In this document: piece after piece, positions 48,001 to 59,575 of the stretch
Layout: each line of letters opens with the position of its first letter
Position numbering within the stretch: position 1 is the stretch's first letter
Assembly: GCA_026874595.1 (NCBI GenBank)
Contig: CM049313.1
Span: forward strand, 46,198,159-46,262,158
Source of the DNA: Sipunculus nudus
Lineage: Eukaryota; Annelida; Sipuncula; Golfingiida; Sipunculidae
Direction of reading: 5' to 3'
Length of the DNA stretch: 64,000 bases
Program-made: the position numbers and the translations under genes
Notes under the pieces: generated by a model
The model's database searches: none
Told to the model about the DNA's origin: nothing
Seen by the model: only the letters and a program-made list of their open reading frames with translations

Positions 48001-51000
48001 TCAGTATGACAAATTATGTCTTGTCATTAGGCACACCAAGTGGAGACTTATTAGTTTATACTTATATAGTGCAAGATGAAACAAGTACCACTGGGGATCC
48101 CAGTACCTTATCCCTGAAGCAAACGTCTGACAGTTCACCGCCCATCTCAACCAAGACACAGACGGTGGTCACGACGACCATTCAGTCGACGGAATTCACA
48201 AACAAACACCCACTGTCTACTCCACTCGAATACGTCAGATCTACGTCATATAGAACTAGGCCTACAACCGAGTCGAAAACAACACCAAGAGACACCTCAG
48301 GTATTGATAAGACATTATTGTTTTGTCAATGCATACCAAGATTCAACACTATAAATGAACCCATCGCTGAGATAATAGAACATTTGTTATTATAAATTAA
48401 AAATATAGGCACTGTCATCAGTCTGATAAATTATCACTTGTCAGTAAGAATACCAAGTTCCAGAACAAACAATGAACACAATTCTTAAAACTAACACAAT
48501 TTTTGTTTAAGTGGAGACTCATTTGATTATACTTATTTAGCTGAAACAAGTTGAAACAAGTACCACTGGAGAGTCAAGTATCTTATCCCTGAGGCAAACG
48601 TCTTCAGCAAAAGTTCAGTAGCTGCCGCGATTTGTTCTATCTTCCCTGTTTACCACGTTTAACTATTAGACTGGCAATATATGTTCAGGACAGATCTATC
48701 GGATCATTTTTGTGATTTTAAACTTTAATTTTTGTGTTGTCTTCTATTATCTGAGGGAGAAATCCTACAGGACTACACAATCAAACCCCCACTGTAGACT
48801 CCACTCGAATACGTCAGTACAAGAAAACACCAAGACCTCAGGCATTAATAAAACATTTTTGTTTTGTCAAAACATAAAACTGAAACTAAAATAAGATATT
48901 TCATTTATTAGCATTCCACTAAGCTTCGAAAATCTGCTTTTTTTTATAGCTGACGAAAACATGCATTTTATCAGTTACAGTTTTTTTCCATGGTTATATT
49001 TATTTACTACAAATATACGTTTTATAGGTTTCTTAATAGTCATGCTAACACCTTTAAAATGTTTGTGTTTTGAAAAGAGTGGAGCATTTATTTTACATGG
49101 ATTGTACAACTAGTTATAGTTCGGAAATTAATGGAAGGGACATAAAGCCAGTCAAAACTATAGCGAAACATGATTATTTGGCAGACCCATTGGACACACA
49201 TGCAAATACACACACACACGCACCAACACATATAATTTTAAATTCTACTGGATTCCAATATCCAATCTCAGCTAAAAATTGACATATACATAAAATTGAG
49301 TGTGTGTATATATATATATATACATAAAACCGGTTTTTGACTGCTTCGTGTCTCTATCTATCTTAAAAGTATTTTTTTTTTAAATTGATTCAATCAAAAA
49401 TTTTAATTTCATTTTTCAACAAAAAAAGACACATAGTAGAGGAAAATTGTCATGTACTCAAATGTAGGTTAATTAGTAGACTAAAAACTGGCTTTCTTTA
49501 TTTTTGTGCCTAAAATGGTGTATCCTATGAAAAAAAATTTTGACATATAAAAAAAATCATGTTAAAATAAATGAAAAGTTCAGAAATATGTATACCATCA
49601 GAGAGAAGAAATGCACCAGGTTTACATCAGTGTTGACTTTATGGTTCTCAATTTAAAACAACTTTGGATTAATTTTAGGTATAGGGGTTTTTTCTAATCC
49701 GGCTACCTTAGATTTAATATATACATGTAAATCCATCATGTAAATTAATCAGCTCAGATGCCTGAATAAGAATAGCAATTTTAAACATTTGTGTGTTTAT
49801 TCTCCACAAGTTGCGAATAAGAATAGCATTTTAAAGTTGTGTTCATGAGACATTCCAATGGAGGCCATCTCGTTCGTGTCTTATCAGATTTTCATTCTTG
49901 ACTGCAGTGTGCCTTTCTGTATGAAATACATCTAAAATAAATCCCCTACAGCTCATCATATCTGGGATTTGCTAAGCACATTTACCGATATATAAATATC
50001 TCTTTAAACAAAACTATGCACCCTTGTTCGATACAACCGAAAAATCATTTCCTCAACTGAAAATCTAAATCATATAGCTGAGTGAACCCTGTTTTTCAAC
50101 TCAAGTTCCTGCCACAGCAACCTTACAATAATACATTTCTCTTCCGAAACTAATGTATCATAGTTTCCTCTTCAGATTTACAAAATCTACGCTCGTCTGA
50201 TTCGATTACGTTAATTTCATATAGGGAAGTTTTGAGGGATAACATCTGAGATAAATGGTCTTAAATTGAAAATATCTGAATTTGTTACTGTCGATTGAAG
50301 TATATTTAAACAACCTTTTTTTTGTTTTCGTCATTTCCCATGTTTGATTCTGATTTCCATTTAGCTGTGCTGTTATTGGGTTATTTTTCTTTTCATTTAT
50401 TCAACGAAGATTTGATTTGATACCCATTACTTCCTGTCCAGACCGTCTGCCTTATATATACGAATCTTGGTAGTAGTAATTTTTTTACTTTGTTTTATTA
50501 TAGCTTTTCAAGTATAACGAACAGAGTTTTACATACTTTGATAGCTTGAGACATCAGTCTTACTAATTATAACGAGATATACATGTCTAGATGACTCATC
50601 CAAGTCGAATCTGATCATGTTTTACTTATTAAATCAGAGATATTTCTTATGCCTGTGTCGTAAAATTTTTTTATTATTTAATACTTGTCTGTTCCTTTTA
50701 ATTAAGGAATTATATCACAGACACAGAAATTACATTATCATATGTTTCAGGTTCACCATAGTTGTAGGTACACCATGAACATCATCCCGAAAATGAGAAG
50801 AACCACACACTAAATCCTTTCTATTTCCAACTACCAAAATTACAGTTAAACGATTGTTTCCCAAGCTGATATTTATTTAGAACAAAAAATTTCCAAATAT
50901 CTTTATCTTGCTTTTAAAGCAATCTTTTTATCCAAGATACATAACTGCTGTATCATGCATGTGCATGTAAACTAACCATACCGAGGTAACCCTTATTTAT

Positions 51001-52236
51001 TGGTGCAATTAATACATTTCTATTAATCAGTTCCCTTTCCCATATGAATTTATAAAGCATTTATCAACTCGATTTATAATTTCTGAGGGAGAACTGGGAA
51101 AGGACTTGCATAAAGTATGTGAACCAAGGGCGCAGATAGCGGGGGGGGGGGATGCATACCCCCCAGAATAATTTTGGATGGGGGGGGGGGGGGTGTGTAC
51201 AACTCCCTCCCCCCTCCCAGGTTTCTATGGGGGGAAAAGCAAACCTGTAGTTATTATGCAATACATACCAGTCAATAGTGATAACATTTTTGACGAACGT
51301 TGTGAGATATTAGAAGTAACAACTCTCTTGCGTCGTCATACATTCAAGGATTGTATCAATTCGTTATTCAGATTTTCACCTTAAGGTTTCCGTATATATA
51401 GTATCTGCAATGGAGTTACGCTCATAATATTCAATTACAGTCTGACCGTTATTACTATTATCATTAAGTATACAATTTATTATGCAGACTAGGACCTCCA
51501 TACCTCTAAAGCTGTATGATAATCTATAAATTATATTAATTAATGCGTTTTATTATTCTACAAATAACCCATTCTCATAAATCATAATGCATTCGGCCAA
51601 AAGCACGTACGGTAAACGAGCAAAAAAGTAAACAATTTAATAAAAAGAGATTAAATTTACGGTATCTTCATAATCTTTAGGTTCCCTAGTATGTGGATTG
51701 AGTAGAGAAAATAAATTAAATAAGTCTATTTCAATTTTTTTAAATTTTATTGAAGGAAAATCATATCTTCAACATCGTTCCAATATAAGAGGTCAGTGTA
51801 GAAATAGTCTATAAATTGCGTATTGCTTATATAGGTTACCAAAGAATACTTGAACTAACAGGGATAGTTATGTATTTTAGACAATATGTATAAAGGAAAA
51901 TAAAAAAGATTCTTAAAGGGACAGATAAACCCAGAAAAATCCCTTGCGAGAATAGTAAAAATTCTTTTTTTTTTCACATTTATAACTATATTTGATATAG
52001 AATCATCACAACAGAATCATTGCAAACAAGCATTCATGTCATAAAATTATGTAGACAGGTTAAGGTTTCTTTGAGTATTTAACCAGTAAACATGTAGAAA
52101 AGCTCTTCAGACGTTTACATCAGAAAGGTAAGGAACTCTGAGAGGAAAACAAATGGCAGATCTATCATGAATGTTCAGTTGTCAAAACCCAACTTGAAAC
52201 TTTGAAATCTGAAAAGTTTATATAAGATTTACATAA

Positions 52237-52290
<54 letters not shown>

Positions 52291-53498
52291 TATCTTTACC
52301 CGTATGTAAATCTCAGTTGTAATGTCTTATAAATCAAACAATTTGATTGCTTTCATATGTTGGAAAGAAGCGCCTAATCATAAGTAACATGTATTTATTA
52401 AATTGAAATATCTAGTTAAGGTCAGAAACAGTGGGTCAGAGAGGCTAGAGTTTAATTTTTTTACATAATTTTACCTGGGTGTAACTTTGTAAATTTTCAG
52501 TTTTCCATCTGTCTTAGAAGTCGAAGGCACATAATAGTGTAGAACAACCCCTACAGGCTTCATGCATTTAGAATGAATAGTTAGAAAAGTAATAACTTAC
52601 GGAAACTTTTTAAATTTTAGCATTTGTTAGGTTAAAGTCTCTAAATTTACAAAACTTATGCAGGTACATGGCTTAAAGTTTTGCATATTTGCTATTGGGA
52701 AAAATGAAAGAATCAACATGAAGTATTAGGCAAATCACAGATGGCCATTCAGGAGGTATTTGTTGATTTCACATGGAATGACCAAAAAAAGAAAGCCATT
52801 CCTGCAAATTTGATATCCCTTTTTTTTTAAAGAAAACGTAATATCATCAAAATTATTGTTTTACTCGTAATATAGTTAAAGTTTAGCACATTAGAATGAA
52901 TGAAACTTGATTTTATCAAATGTTTGGCTCAAATTTTATTTTTATCATATATTATGGCTGTAAAGGGCAGACATTGATATTTATGGAAATTGCTGAGAAA
53001 ATGTGTCCTGGCTTCAAAAAATTGAAGAAACTGCTACATGAACTAGACAATAAAAATACACTTATATACTATTAGTGTTTTCTTTATAAATCCTGGCCAT
53101 TGTGGCTTATGATGGGTTATAAAGTCACTACTGCAAGTTTCTACTTCTTTTAGGCAAATTCTGCCCCGTGTAGTAAGCTACTGAATCTAAAGGCAGAATA
53201 TCAGTATAAGAAGTAGAGCATTCTTCTGATAGTTTACCTTTAACATGGAAAATTTAAGCAATCATGAAACTCATGTTATATACATATTGTATCACTGACT
53301 AACTGCGTTTCAACTTCGCGAACAGAAGCGAGAGGAGGCGCCAAACATTCGGGCATTTCTGCAACATCTACCACTCAAAGCGTTCATACCACTGCACCGT
53401 TTAAGAGAATAAGAACTTATCAAATATGTTTCTCTCCTGCGTTTTACCTTATTCCGCCATATGGTCAGCATCACATAAGAAACGCTAATAAGAATTGA
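44599..53498 (+). CDS. Secreted SUEL-lectin / CUB / Ser-Thr-rich protein, four-exon model
   Basis: Exons 44599-44674, 46817-47398, 48070-48300 and 53326-53498 join in phase 1 at every junction and total 1062 bp (353 residues plus stop). Residues 1-25 form a signal peptide, about 36-115 a SUEL-type galactose/rhamnose-binding lectin domain with six Cys (41, 63, 78, 86, 100, 113), about 123-219 a CUB domain, and 220-330 a Ser/Thr-rich stalk. Phase-1 exons are typical of shuffled extracellular domains. Such lectins bind cell-surface or microbial sugars; an immune or adhesion role is inference. No membrane segment is seen. Extra exons in the 5 kb third intron are possible. Exons 1-3 are well supported, exon 4 less so. 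Confidence 0.6.
45040..45092. repeat. TA microsatellite in intron 1
   Basis: Pure TA run of about 52 bp. Confidence 0.95.
45258..46389. mobile_element. 1.1 kb MITE with TA target duplication, built of CCAAT palindromes
   Basis: Inverted ends CACTCAAAAAATAGATTGGTT (left) and the complement of AACCAATCTGTTTTTTGAGTG (right; one mismatch). TA flanks both ends (45256-45257, 46390-46391). The interior is dozens of short AACCAA / TTGGTT half-sites, many paired as AACCAAT-n-ATTGGTT. Two inner segments (about 45640-45700 and 45720-45800) are tandem duplicates. TA duplication and palindromic make-up fit a Tc1/mariner-type MITE. There is no coding capacity. Confidence 0.8.
46817..47398 (+). CDS. Exon 2: SUEL lectin and CUB domains
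   Basis: Open across 582 bp, phase 1 in and out (TTTCAG|AC...AAGG|GTAAGT). The lectin part opens with ILLCDKG..VLITHGTY, matching the SUEL pattern (Cys near the start, I.I..A.Y), then Cys-rich CWKKPKRRC and a closing ISIQYMC. It has six Cys instead of the usual eight, so it is a diverged member. The CUB part starts CGGTVTV, has SPKYPNYL and the downstream Cys, and ends GGFLAVLKG. N-glycosylation sites NQT and NIS lie in the lectin. Lectin plus CUB in one exon is compact. This exon is single-copy in the window. Confidence 0.8.
47399..48069 (+). other. Intron 2
   Basis: The 5' 210 bp are unique. From 47609 it aligns to copy B (12922 on), so the duplication boundary lies inside this intron. Confidence 0.7.
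48070..48300 (+). CDS. Exon 3: Ser/Thr-rich stalk
   Basis: Acceptor TATATAG| and donor CTCAG|GTATTG, phase 1 at both ends, 231 bp. About 40% Ser/Thr with Pro (for example TVVTTTIQSTEFT), no Cys: a mucin-like, probably O-glycosylated linker after the CUB domain. Nearly identical to the orphan exon 13385-13615. Confidence 0.65.
48541..48841 (+). pseudogene. Decayed duplicate of exon 3 (copy C)
   Basis: Same structure as 13856-14152: the start and end of exon 3 are recognisable, the middle is replaced, and stops and a lost donor GT make it unusable. The duplication predates the B/C split. Confidence 0.65.
49070..49282 (+). other. Conserved short open frame, possible tail exon (copy C)
   Basis: Counterpart of 14379-14591, with the same reservations. 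It contains DIKPVKT and KHDYLADPLDTH phrases. No known domain. Confidence 0.2.
49934..49941. other. Empty target site of the 3.1 kb element
   Basis: A single AAAATAAA with the same flanks (ACATCT before, TCCCCTACAGC after) as the two copies around 15221-18337. Confidence 0.9.
51140..51240. repeat. Poly-G / poly-C rich repeat
   Basis: Paralogue of 19528-19630 with different run lengths. Confidence 0.8.
52240..52286. repeat. TA microsatellite
   Basis: Paralogue of 20637-20685. Confidence 0.9.
53326..53498 (+). CDS. Exon 4: probable last exon
   Basis: A GACTAAC branch-like sequence (about 53298) and GCGAACAG| acceptor lead into a frame that fits the phase-1 end of exon 3 and runs 57 residues to TGA. 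The Ser/Thr-rich start (ISATSTTQSVHTTAP) continues the composition of exon 3. A GTCAGC inside (after CCATATG) could be a donor, giving a longer gene. Confidence 0.4.
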
Positions 53499-56308
53499 CT
53501 CGAATGATGATAAAAATATATGTATAGAGTGTACTTCCGAAAATCCATCGGGTTTCATTTCATTATTAATCGTGCTTGACAAAACCCGTTTAATCAAGCT
53601 TTGTAAACAGAGTTTGCATAGCATTTCATTTTCTGCATTGCTGCAGGTCGATAAGGAATATAATATTGATAAATTTAATCTTACCCGGTTTATTATCATT
53701 CTTGATATTATGATTTTTTTCGAGTGATATATCATTTATCATTTATTGGTTTATTCATTTAGTTGTGGATTCATTTATTTGTTCATTAACAATTTCACTT
53801 ATCCTAGACTTAAATACTTAAAGGAATAAAATGATACTAAATCATGTAGCAGTGTACACTGTCATGATTAAGATCTTATCTAAATACCTGATCTAGTGAT
53901 CATCGATTCTAATGGTTATAATTTAATCAGAAACAAAATAAAATATTACTGTTATGAAATAATGTGCAGGACAATTTGTTTATTGCTGAAAGTAGAGTGA
54001 TAGACTGGGATTTTTAAAAATGCACTAGGTAATCATTCTACAATGTACACTTTTGATTTTTTTCATCGCTATATATTATACAATGAAGTTCCCTTGCACA
54101 TATATATGACCATCCCCCTTAGGTCCGCAGACCTGTCTTCGCCACTGATGTGAACAATGAAATAATAAAACCATATTGTTATTGTCCTAGGTATCCACAA
54201 CTGGGAGAAGTTTAAAGTTTAAGATATTTGTCAAAGATGATGTAATCGAAAGCCCTTGTAAGTGTATCGGTCCATCACTCTTAAAAATTTTACGAATTTT
54301 TCTTCATACTTTCCTCTACTCATGGGTAAGACTGCTGTTACGACCAATAATGTTATAATGTAATAAAAACGACCCATAAAGTAACTGGGGAGTTAACTTT
54401 ACTCCGTTCCCTTTCCCACGCATTTGCTATTACCGATCATTTGCAGGTAACCGAGGGGATGGTGGTAGACCATAAGGGGTGGGGATGGGGCTAGGGTGGC
54501 GGGTAGGTAATGAATAGTTGTAATGATAACTGGGAGGCACTCTCTATGGCTAAGATGGTGGCGTTCGGTAGTTTTTATAGGTCTTTATAGTTGTTCGTCG
54601 ATCCTTTAGATAAACAGTATAACTGTTGGTCTTACAGGGCTCCAGTATAACACATCAAGATAGGTCTTGCAAAAGATTTGAAAAAAAAAAAATAATTATA
54701 CTACTGAGTTAAACCTTATCTGTAGGATGGTTCCGAGTTTGAAGGAATAAAGTATATATATAACAGGTTAAGATTAGTCAAAAACTCGGTTACAACCACA
54801 GGAATATATATAAGATTAGTCAAAAACTCGGTTACAACCACAGGAATATATATAAGATTAGTCAAAAACTCGGTTACAACCACAGGAATATATAAGGGAA
54901 GATAAGGGACCTATAAATATATTAATTACCCAACAACCATGGTTAACAAATTTGTTGTCTTATCAGATGATACACACTATGTTTAAACACCGATAACCAA
55001 ATACATGCTGCATTAGAGCTGACAGAGCCTTTGTGAAAATACCAGGTGAAAGTGGGATACAGAAATTTTTTATGTGATATAGGTTAACAGATAATTATTT
55101 TTATGTACTTATTCTATATGCTTTTTTTCCAATGTGGAGGGTCAAAACTGACCATATTTTTTATTCCATAAATCATCTTACAGAAAAGAAACTACTATAA
55201 CAGTACAATACAGTCACAACTCGACTTACAACAAACAATATAACAGTACAATACAAGCAAAACACAAGTGACCGAGCAAAGTAGTATATCGAATAGGGAA
55301 CGAGTTATATATTATATACTTAGAGATAAATGCTTCGTAAAATAACACATAATCATAATACATTTATAGTCAAACTTACAGTAGGAACAGAATTTATCTG
55401 CACAAGTATTTAAGTATATATTTAAAAATAAACGTGATTAATTAGTTTAAATTGTGTTCAAGGTTGCATGATATGATGATCTCAGGGTGGAGCATTGGGG
55501 TTGTCATGATAAAAAAAAACACATGAGAGAGAGAGAGAAAAAAAATGATTGGGGGGGGGGGGGGGAATTCTTAGTTATAGATTGTTGTCTGTGTCAGATA
55601 GATTGCATGATTCTCAACTTCTAAGTTGAGGTTTCAGAAAACATTTCATCCCACTTTTTATAATGTAGGGATATGTTACCATTCTTATAAACAATATTTC
55701 TTTCTTTGGTGTATATCTGTTTGACGTATGATTGGTAATTGATGAAGTTTGGCATAATATCTTTAATTTTTACACACATATACAAATCGTTTGACTAATA
55801 GTGTGAGGGTGTCTAACAGAGGATTGTTGTTGTAGTTGAAGATAACAGACTTCATACTGAAGCTATTTTCAGGCATTATAATATGTACATTTGCAAGCCA
55901 TTTTCTAACTGTGATAATACACAGAGATGTGAGTTACACAGAAACTATAAAATTATTCTATGTATGCTTGGGTATACGGGATATAAAAAGAAAACTGGCC
56001 AATCATTAATTCATTTTAGGGGTATTTAAGGAAAAGACATTTAGCCTTGTACAAATATTTTCTTATGTCTGAGCTGAATTTATTCACATTTAATTGAAAA
56101 AAAAATTATTATATAAAGTATGTTGACTTTTCCGACGGGTAGGGTAACACACAAGGAACAAGCAATTAAATTCAATTGATGTAAATTTATAATTTAATTG
56201 CCGACTGATAAAAAATTGCCGTTTGATAACTTGTTTCATATAATTTCTGTTTCACTATTTTCTTGTATTACCAATACTTTTATGGGTTTGTTAGATTTTG
56301 AGGTCTAT
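53499..56308. other. Copy C segment, non-coding
   Basis: Aligns to 21937-24720. Contains the 42-bp tandem and a poly-G run (55551-55565). No gene seen. Confidence 0.6.
54771..54896 (+). repeat. 42-bp tandem repeat, 3 copies
   Basis: Unit starts at 54771, 54813 and 54855. Two units in copy B. Confidence 0.9.

Positions 56309-56354
<46 letters not shown>
56309..56354. repeat. TA microsatellite
   Basis: Paralogue of 24721-24769. Confidence 0.9.
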
Positions 56355-56360
<6 letters not shown>

Positions 56361-57394
56361 CGTGATCTTTTAAAATATGAAATTGTAAACGTGTTTCCTC
56401 GAACACACTTCTGTTTTTCGTATATTACTACGCTCTTTATACAGCGCTTTAACTATAGGCCTACTTCCTATTTCGTAAGCGCTGGTTATTATGACCTCGT
56501 ATCCTGAATTGCAACACCAGAAGGGAGCACTGTATTTTTGTCTAATCAGATGAGACCTGGTGCTGGAAGACAGAGTCAATCGAGGAATACACGGAGCAGA
56601 TCATGTTCATTTCGTTTTGAGTGACAGCTCATCGCCCCGGTAAAAATCTGAACAGGCCACAGGCTCAGCGAGAATTGCCCCAGCCGTGGTTTGCTTAGGG
56701 CCTTGGGCACATGGGATGCCCGGCCAGTGAGCTGTAATTCAAATGAAACGTAACAACAAAGGCTGCGTGCACACCTCGCTGGCTGGTTTCAGTTCTACAG
56801 ACAACAGATACATGTCTACGCTAACACAGTCATAATGTCATAATCGAATCGGTCGATGATGCGAGAATACAGAGGGAGCAATTAAAATTAGACCGTAAAC
56901 TGATATAAAGCGGCGCTTGAAGCACAGCTATGGGCGGAGCCAGGATACCTGCCGAGTGTTTGTTTATTGGCTGCTTGTCACATCATACGCACGTTTCTTT
57001 CAGCAGACAAAGATCAGCCATCTGGTGTCTAAATATATCATAAACGGTCAAAGCTGGCAGCGTGAAAATCAGTTGCTTCTTTAGAAGCGCAAGATTTCCG
57101 CTGCCTCGGGAGCGTAGTATATTATTAGCTAAATACCATTTATTGTCTCCTGTAGGGCTCCGACTGAAATTTTAATTGATGTTTACATATACATGTATAT
57201 TTAATTATCTCTTAGCTTTGTCTTGACATGTTATTAAAATTTTATAAGACATGGACAGAATTCATTCTGTTTCAGGTCGAGGTTCCGCGATTTGAGGGAC
57301 CAGAAACTGACATAATTTAAGCTATCGACGACTGTGAATTCAGTCCAACTTATTCATTATAAATTGATGTTACACACAGAATAATATCTATTGC

Positions 57395-57964
57395 ATGCCA
57401 TGCTATTGTACGTTCTGTCACATTTCAAAGTTTATGCACATAATTGCTTATGGGACATTAAGGTCTGAGGCCTGTGTTGCAATATGCATTATCCATCTGT
57501 TTAAGTGTTATATTTCATTTAAACAAACAACAGATCAACAAGTCTTAAGAAATACCACTGTTTCAAGTAACGTTTCAACAGGTATTTATAACTGCTTAAA
57601 TTGTGCGATGTATGTAAACGGTTGTGGGAATATAAAAAATAAAGATAAGAAAACTAATGGAGTTGGGAGGGTTATGAATTTACTATTAAAAGACAACATG
57701 ATCCCGTTGAAAGGCAATTCATTATTTCAACAGGAATTCCAGCATAAGGTAAGTGAATCGCTTCAGTTGTTAAGTTCGGGGAGCTACATAAATAAATTCG
57801 TTTCATAACAGTGACATTGTAAACTTTCCCAGGTGATTCGATAAATGCATACCTACATATGAAAAAAATGTTTTCCAGTTCCACATACTGACGCAGTCAC
57901 AGGGACAGAGAAGATATTTACTTGAAGATAATGACGATGCTAATATTGATGCTTCTTTTGTTAG

Positions 57965-57990
<26 letters not shown>
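57395..57990 (+). CDS. Candidate two-exon gene, unknown product (copy C)
   Basis: Counterpart of 25759-26340. Exon 1 is 57395-57748 with CATAAG|GTAAGT; exon 2 starts at 57879 after TTTTCCAG| and stays open in phase 0 past the EDNDD motif into an AAT microsatellite (57966 on), so its end is uncertain. About ten amino-acid differences from copy B, no stop or frameshift in either exon. No domain recognised; Cys-rich N-terminal half. A promoter-like region lies at 56600-57000. Confidence 0.35.
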
Positions 57991-57999
<9 letters not shown>

Positions 58000-58030
58000 T
58001 TATTATTATTATTATTAATATTATTAATAG
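57966..58030. repeat. AAT trinucleotide microsatellite
   Basis: Shorter than its paralogues in A and B. Confidence 0.9.
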
Positions 58031-59297
58031 AGAAAAATGTATACAATGCTTTACTGAAAGTCTATGTGTCGGCCACGTTTTAAGAGAATCATAGAAAGTT
58101 ATAGCCTCGAAAGCAAAATTATTCGTTCTAAGAACCATACATTAGTTATATAACTTACCGGCAGGTAGCAGTACAAGTTCTTGGTATTGCATTGTATTCA
58201 TATAAACAAAGGACAGGCAAGTACCCTTTAGCACCCTGCTGGGGACCGGCTCACAAGAGTACGACTCAATCAGGCTTTGAAACATACACTCTACAGTGCA
58301 TCGAGTGATCTTCATACATCAGCGGCGTAGGTATTCAAGTAGTGATTAGGGTAATGTAGTCTGTTTCAAAGTACGTTGGGTCAGAACTGTTTCAAGGCGA
58401 ATTACATAAACACTGGTGTTTGGTTGTAGGAATTCACGGGGTATGTAATATTTTGACTGCATGCATATATAAAGTGCTTCCTTGAAATGTATAAAATTTT
58501 AATTTTAAAGTTTGACAGGAGGGACAAGTTAGTTCCGGACGTCCCACAGCGCCGAACATGGCAACAGGAAGAGGTTTGCTTCGAGAAGGAACGACCTCTG
58601 GCGGAAGGTGGTCTTATTATCTTGACCGGCTGCTTCTTTTGAACCTGAGGTCTCCTTTACAGTTATCCTCGACCTAACAAAATCACATTGTTTTGTGTCA
58701 ATGGCCTGAGCTAGAATTGTATATGTAAATGACCTCAAATTTACATATGAGAAATAAATGTTGTAGTAATCACATTGCTTATTGAGACTTGTGTTTTGAG
58801 GTTTCAGCTCCCAGCTGACATGCGTAGATGATCGTTGAGTGTGGCCAGTCACTGTATGATCATTTAGTGTTTTTCTTTTAGTATTTTCGTCAGTTTATGC
58901 ATGTAGTAGTCCGTCGTGTGGTGAATAAATATAGAATTCGAAACAATCGTCAAAAGTTCTCCCATTTGTAGGGACATGTAAGTTACTCGGTTAGAACAAA
59001 TTAGGTATAACATTATCATTGTATATTTTATGAGATAAATGGGATTATCTATGAGGTTTACAGGAGGGCCTATTATCCGAAATGTATAAATATGTTAACT
59101 AATGGATATATACTCGAAAGAGCAATTATACAATTATAATAAGTTGTCTCAGTGACTGTACAGATGATACATCAAAATGTTGAAATGCGGCTGTGTTGTA
59201 ATGTTACAGGCTTTATTTGGCCATATATGACATATGGTAAACTAAAAATCTGAACTCTAAGGAATGCAAGCGCCCACCATGTGTTTGCAATCACTTA
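58031..59297. other. Copy C middle segment, no gene recognised
   Basis: Aligns to 26431-27725. The stretch matching the possible minus-strand exon of B has a TGA here. Confidence 0.55.
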
Positions 59298-59332
59298 TTC
59301 GGCCCATCTTCCCAGGTTCATTTGTGCATTTG
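59298..59332 (+). repeat. Single unit of the 35-bp satellite (copy C)
   Basis: Same sequence and context as 27726-27760. Confidence 0.95.
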
Positions 59333-59575
59333 TGACTGTACATTTGTGAATATTCCTTGATGACGTTCCTGAATCGAGGTCATGTGCCGGGTCCACACCA
59401 AATATAAATCGAAATGCCCTGACAGTTCATGAGACTCCGTTCATGATGACATTAGTTACGCTGTGCATAAACACACACAGACACACAAACACACGTGAAC
59501 GGGGATGAACGCATATACCCTCCCGGCGCAGGCATTGGACACACTGGACATATTGTAAATGAAGGAGGCCTTAGA

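Larger units (their letters stand above)
48301..53325 (+). other. Intron 3 / non-coding part of copy C
   Basis: Aligns to copy B 13616-21763 minus the 3.1 kb element. It holds a decayed exon duplicate (48541-48841), the short open frame 49070-49282, G/C-run repeats (51140-51240) and a TA run (52240-52286). More exons are possible, but none with both splice sites and phase 1 was recognised. Confidence 0.55.
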
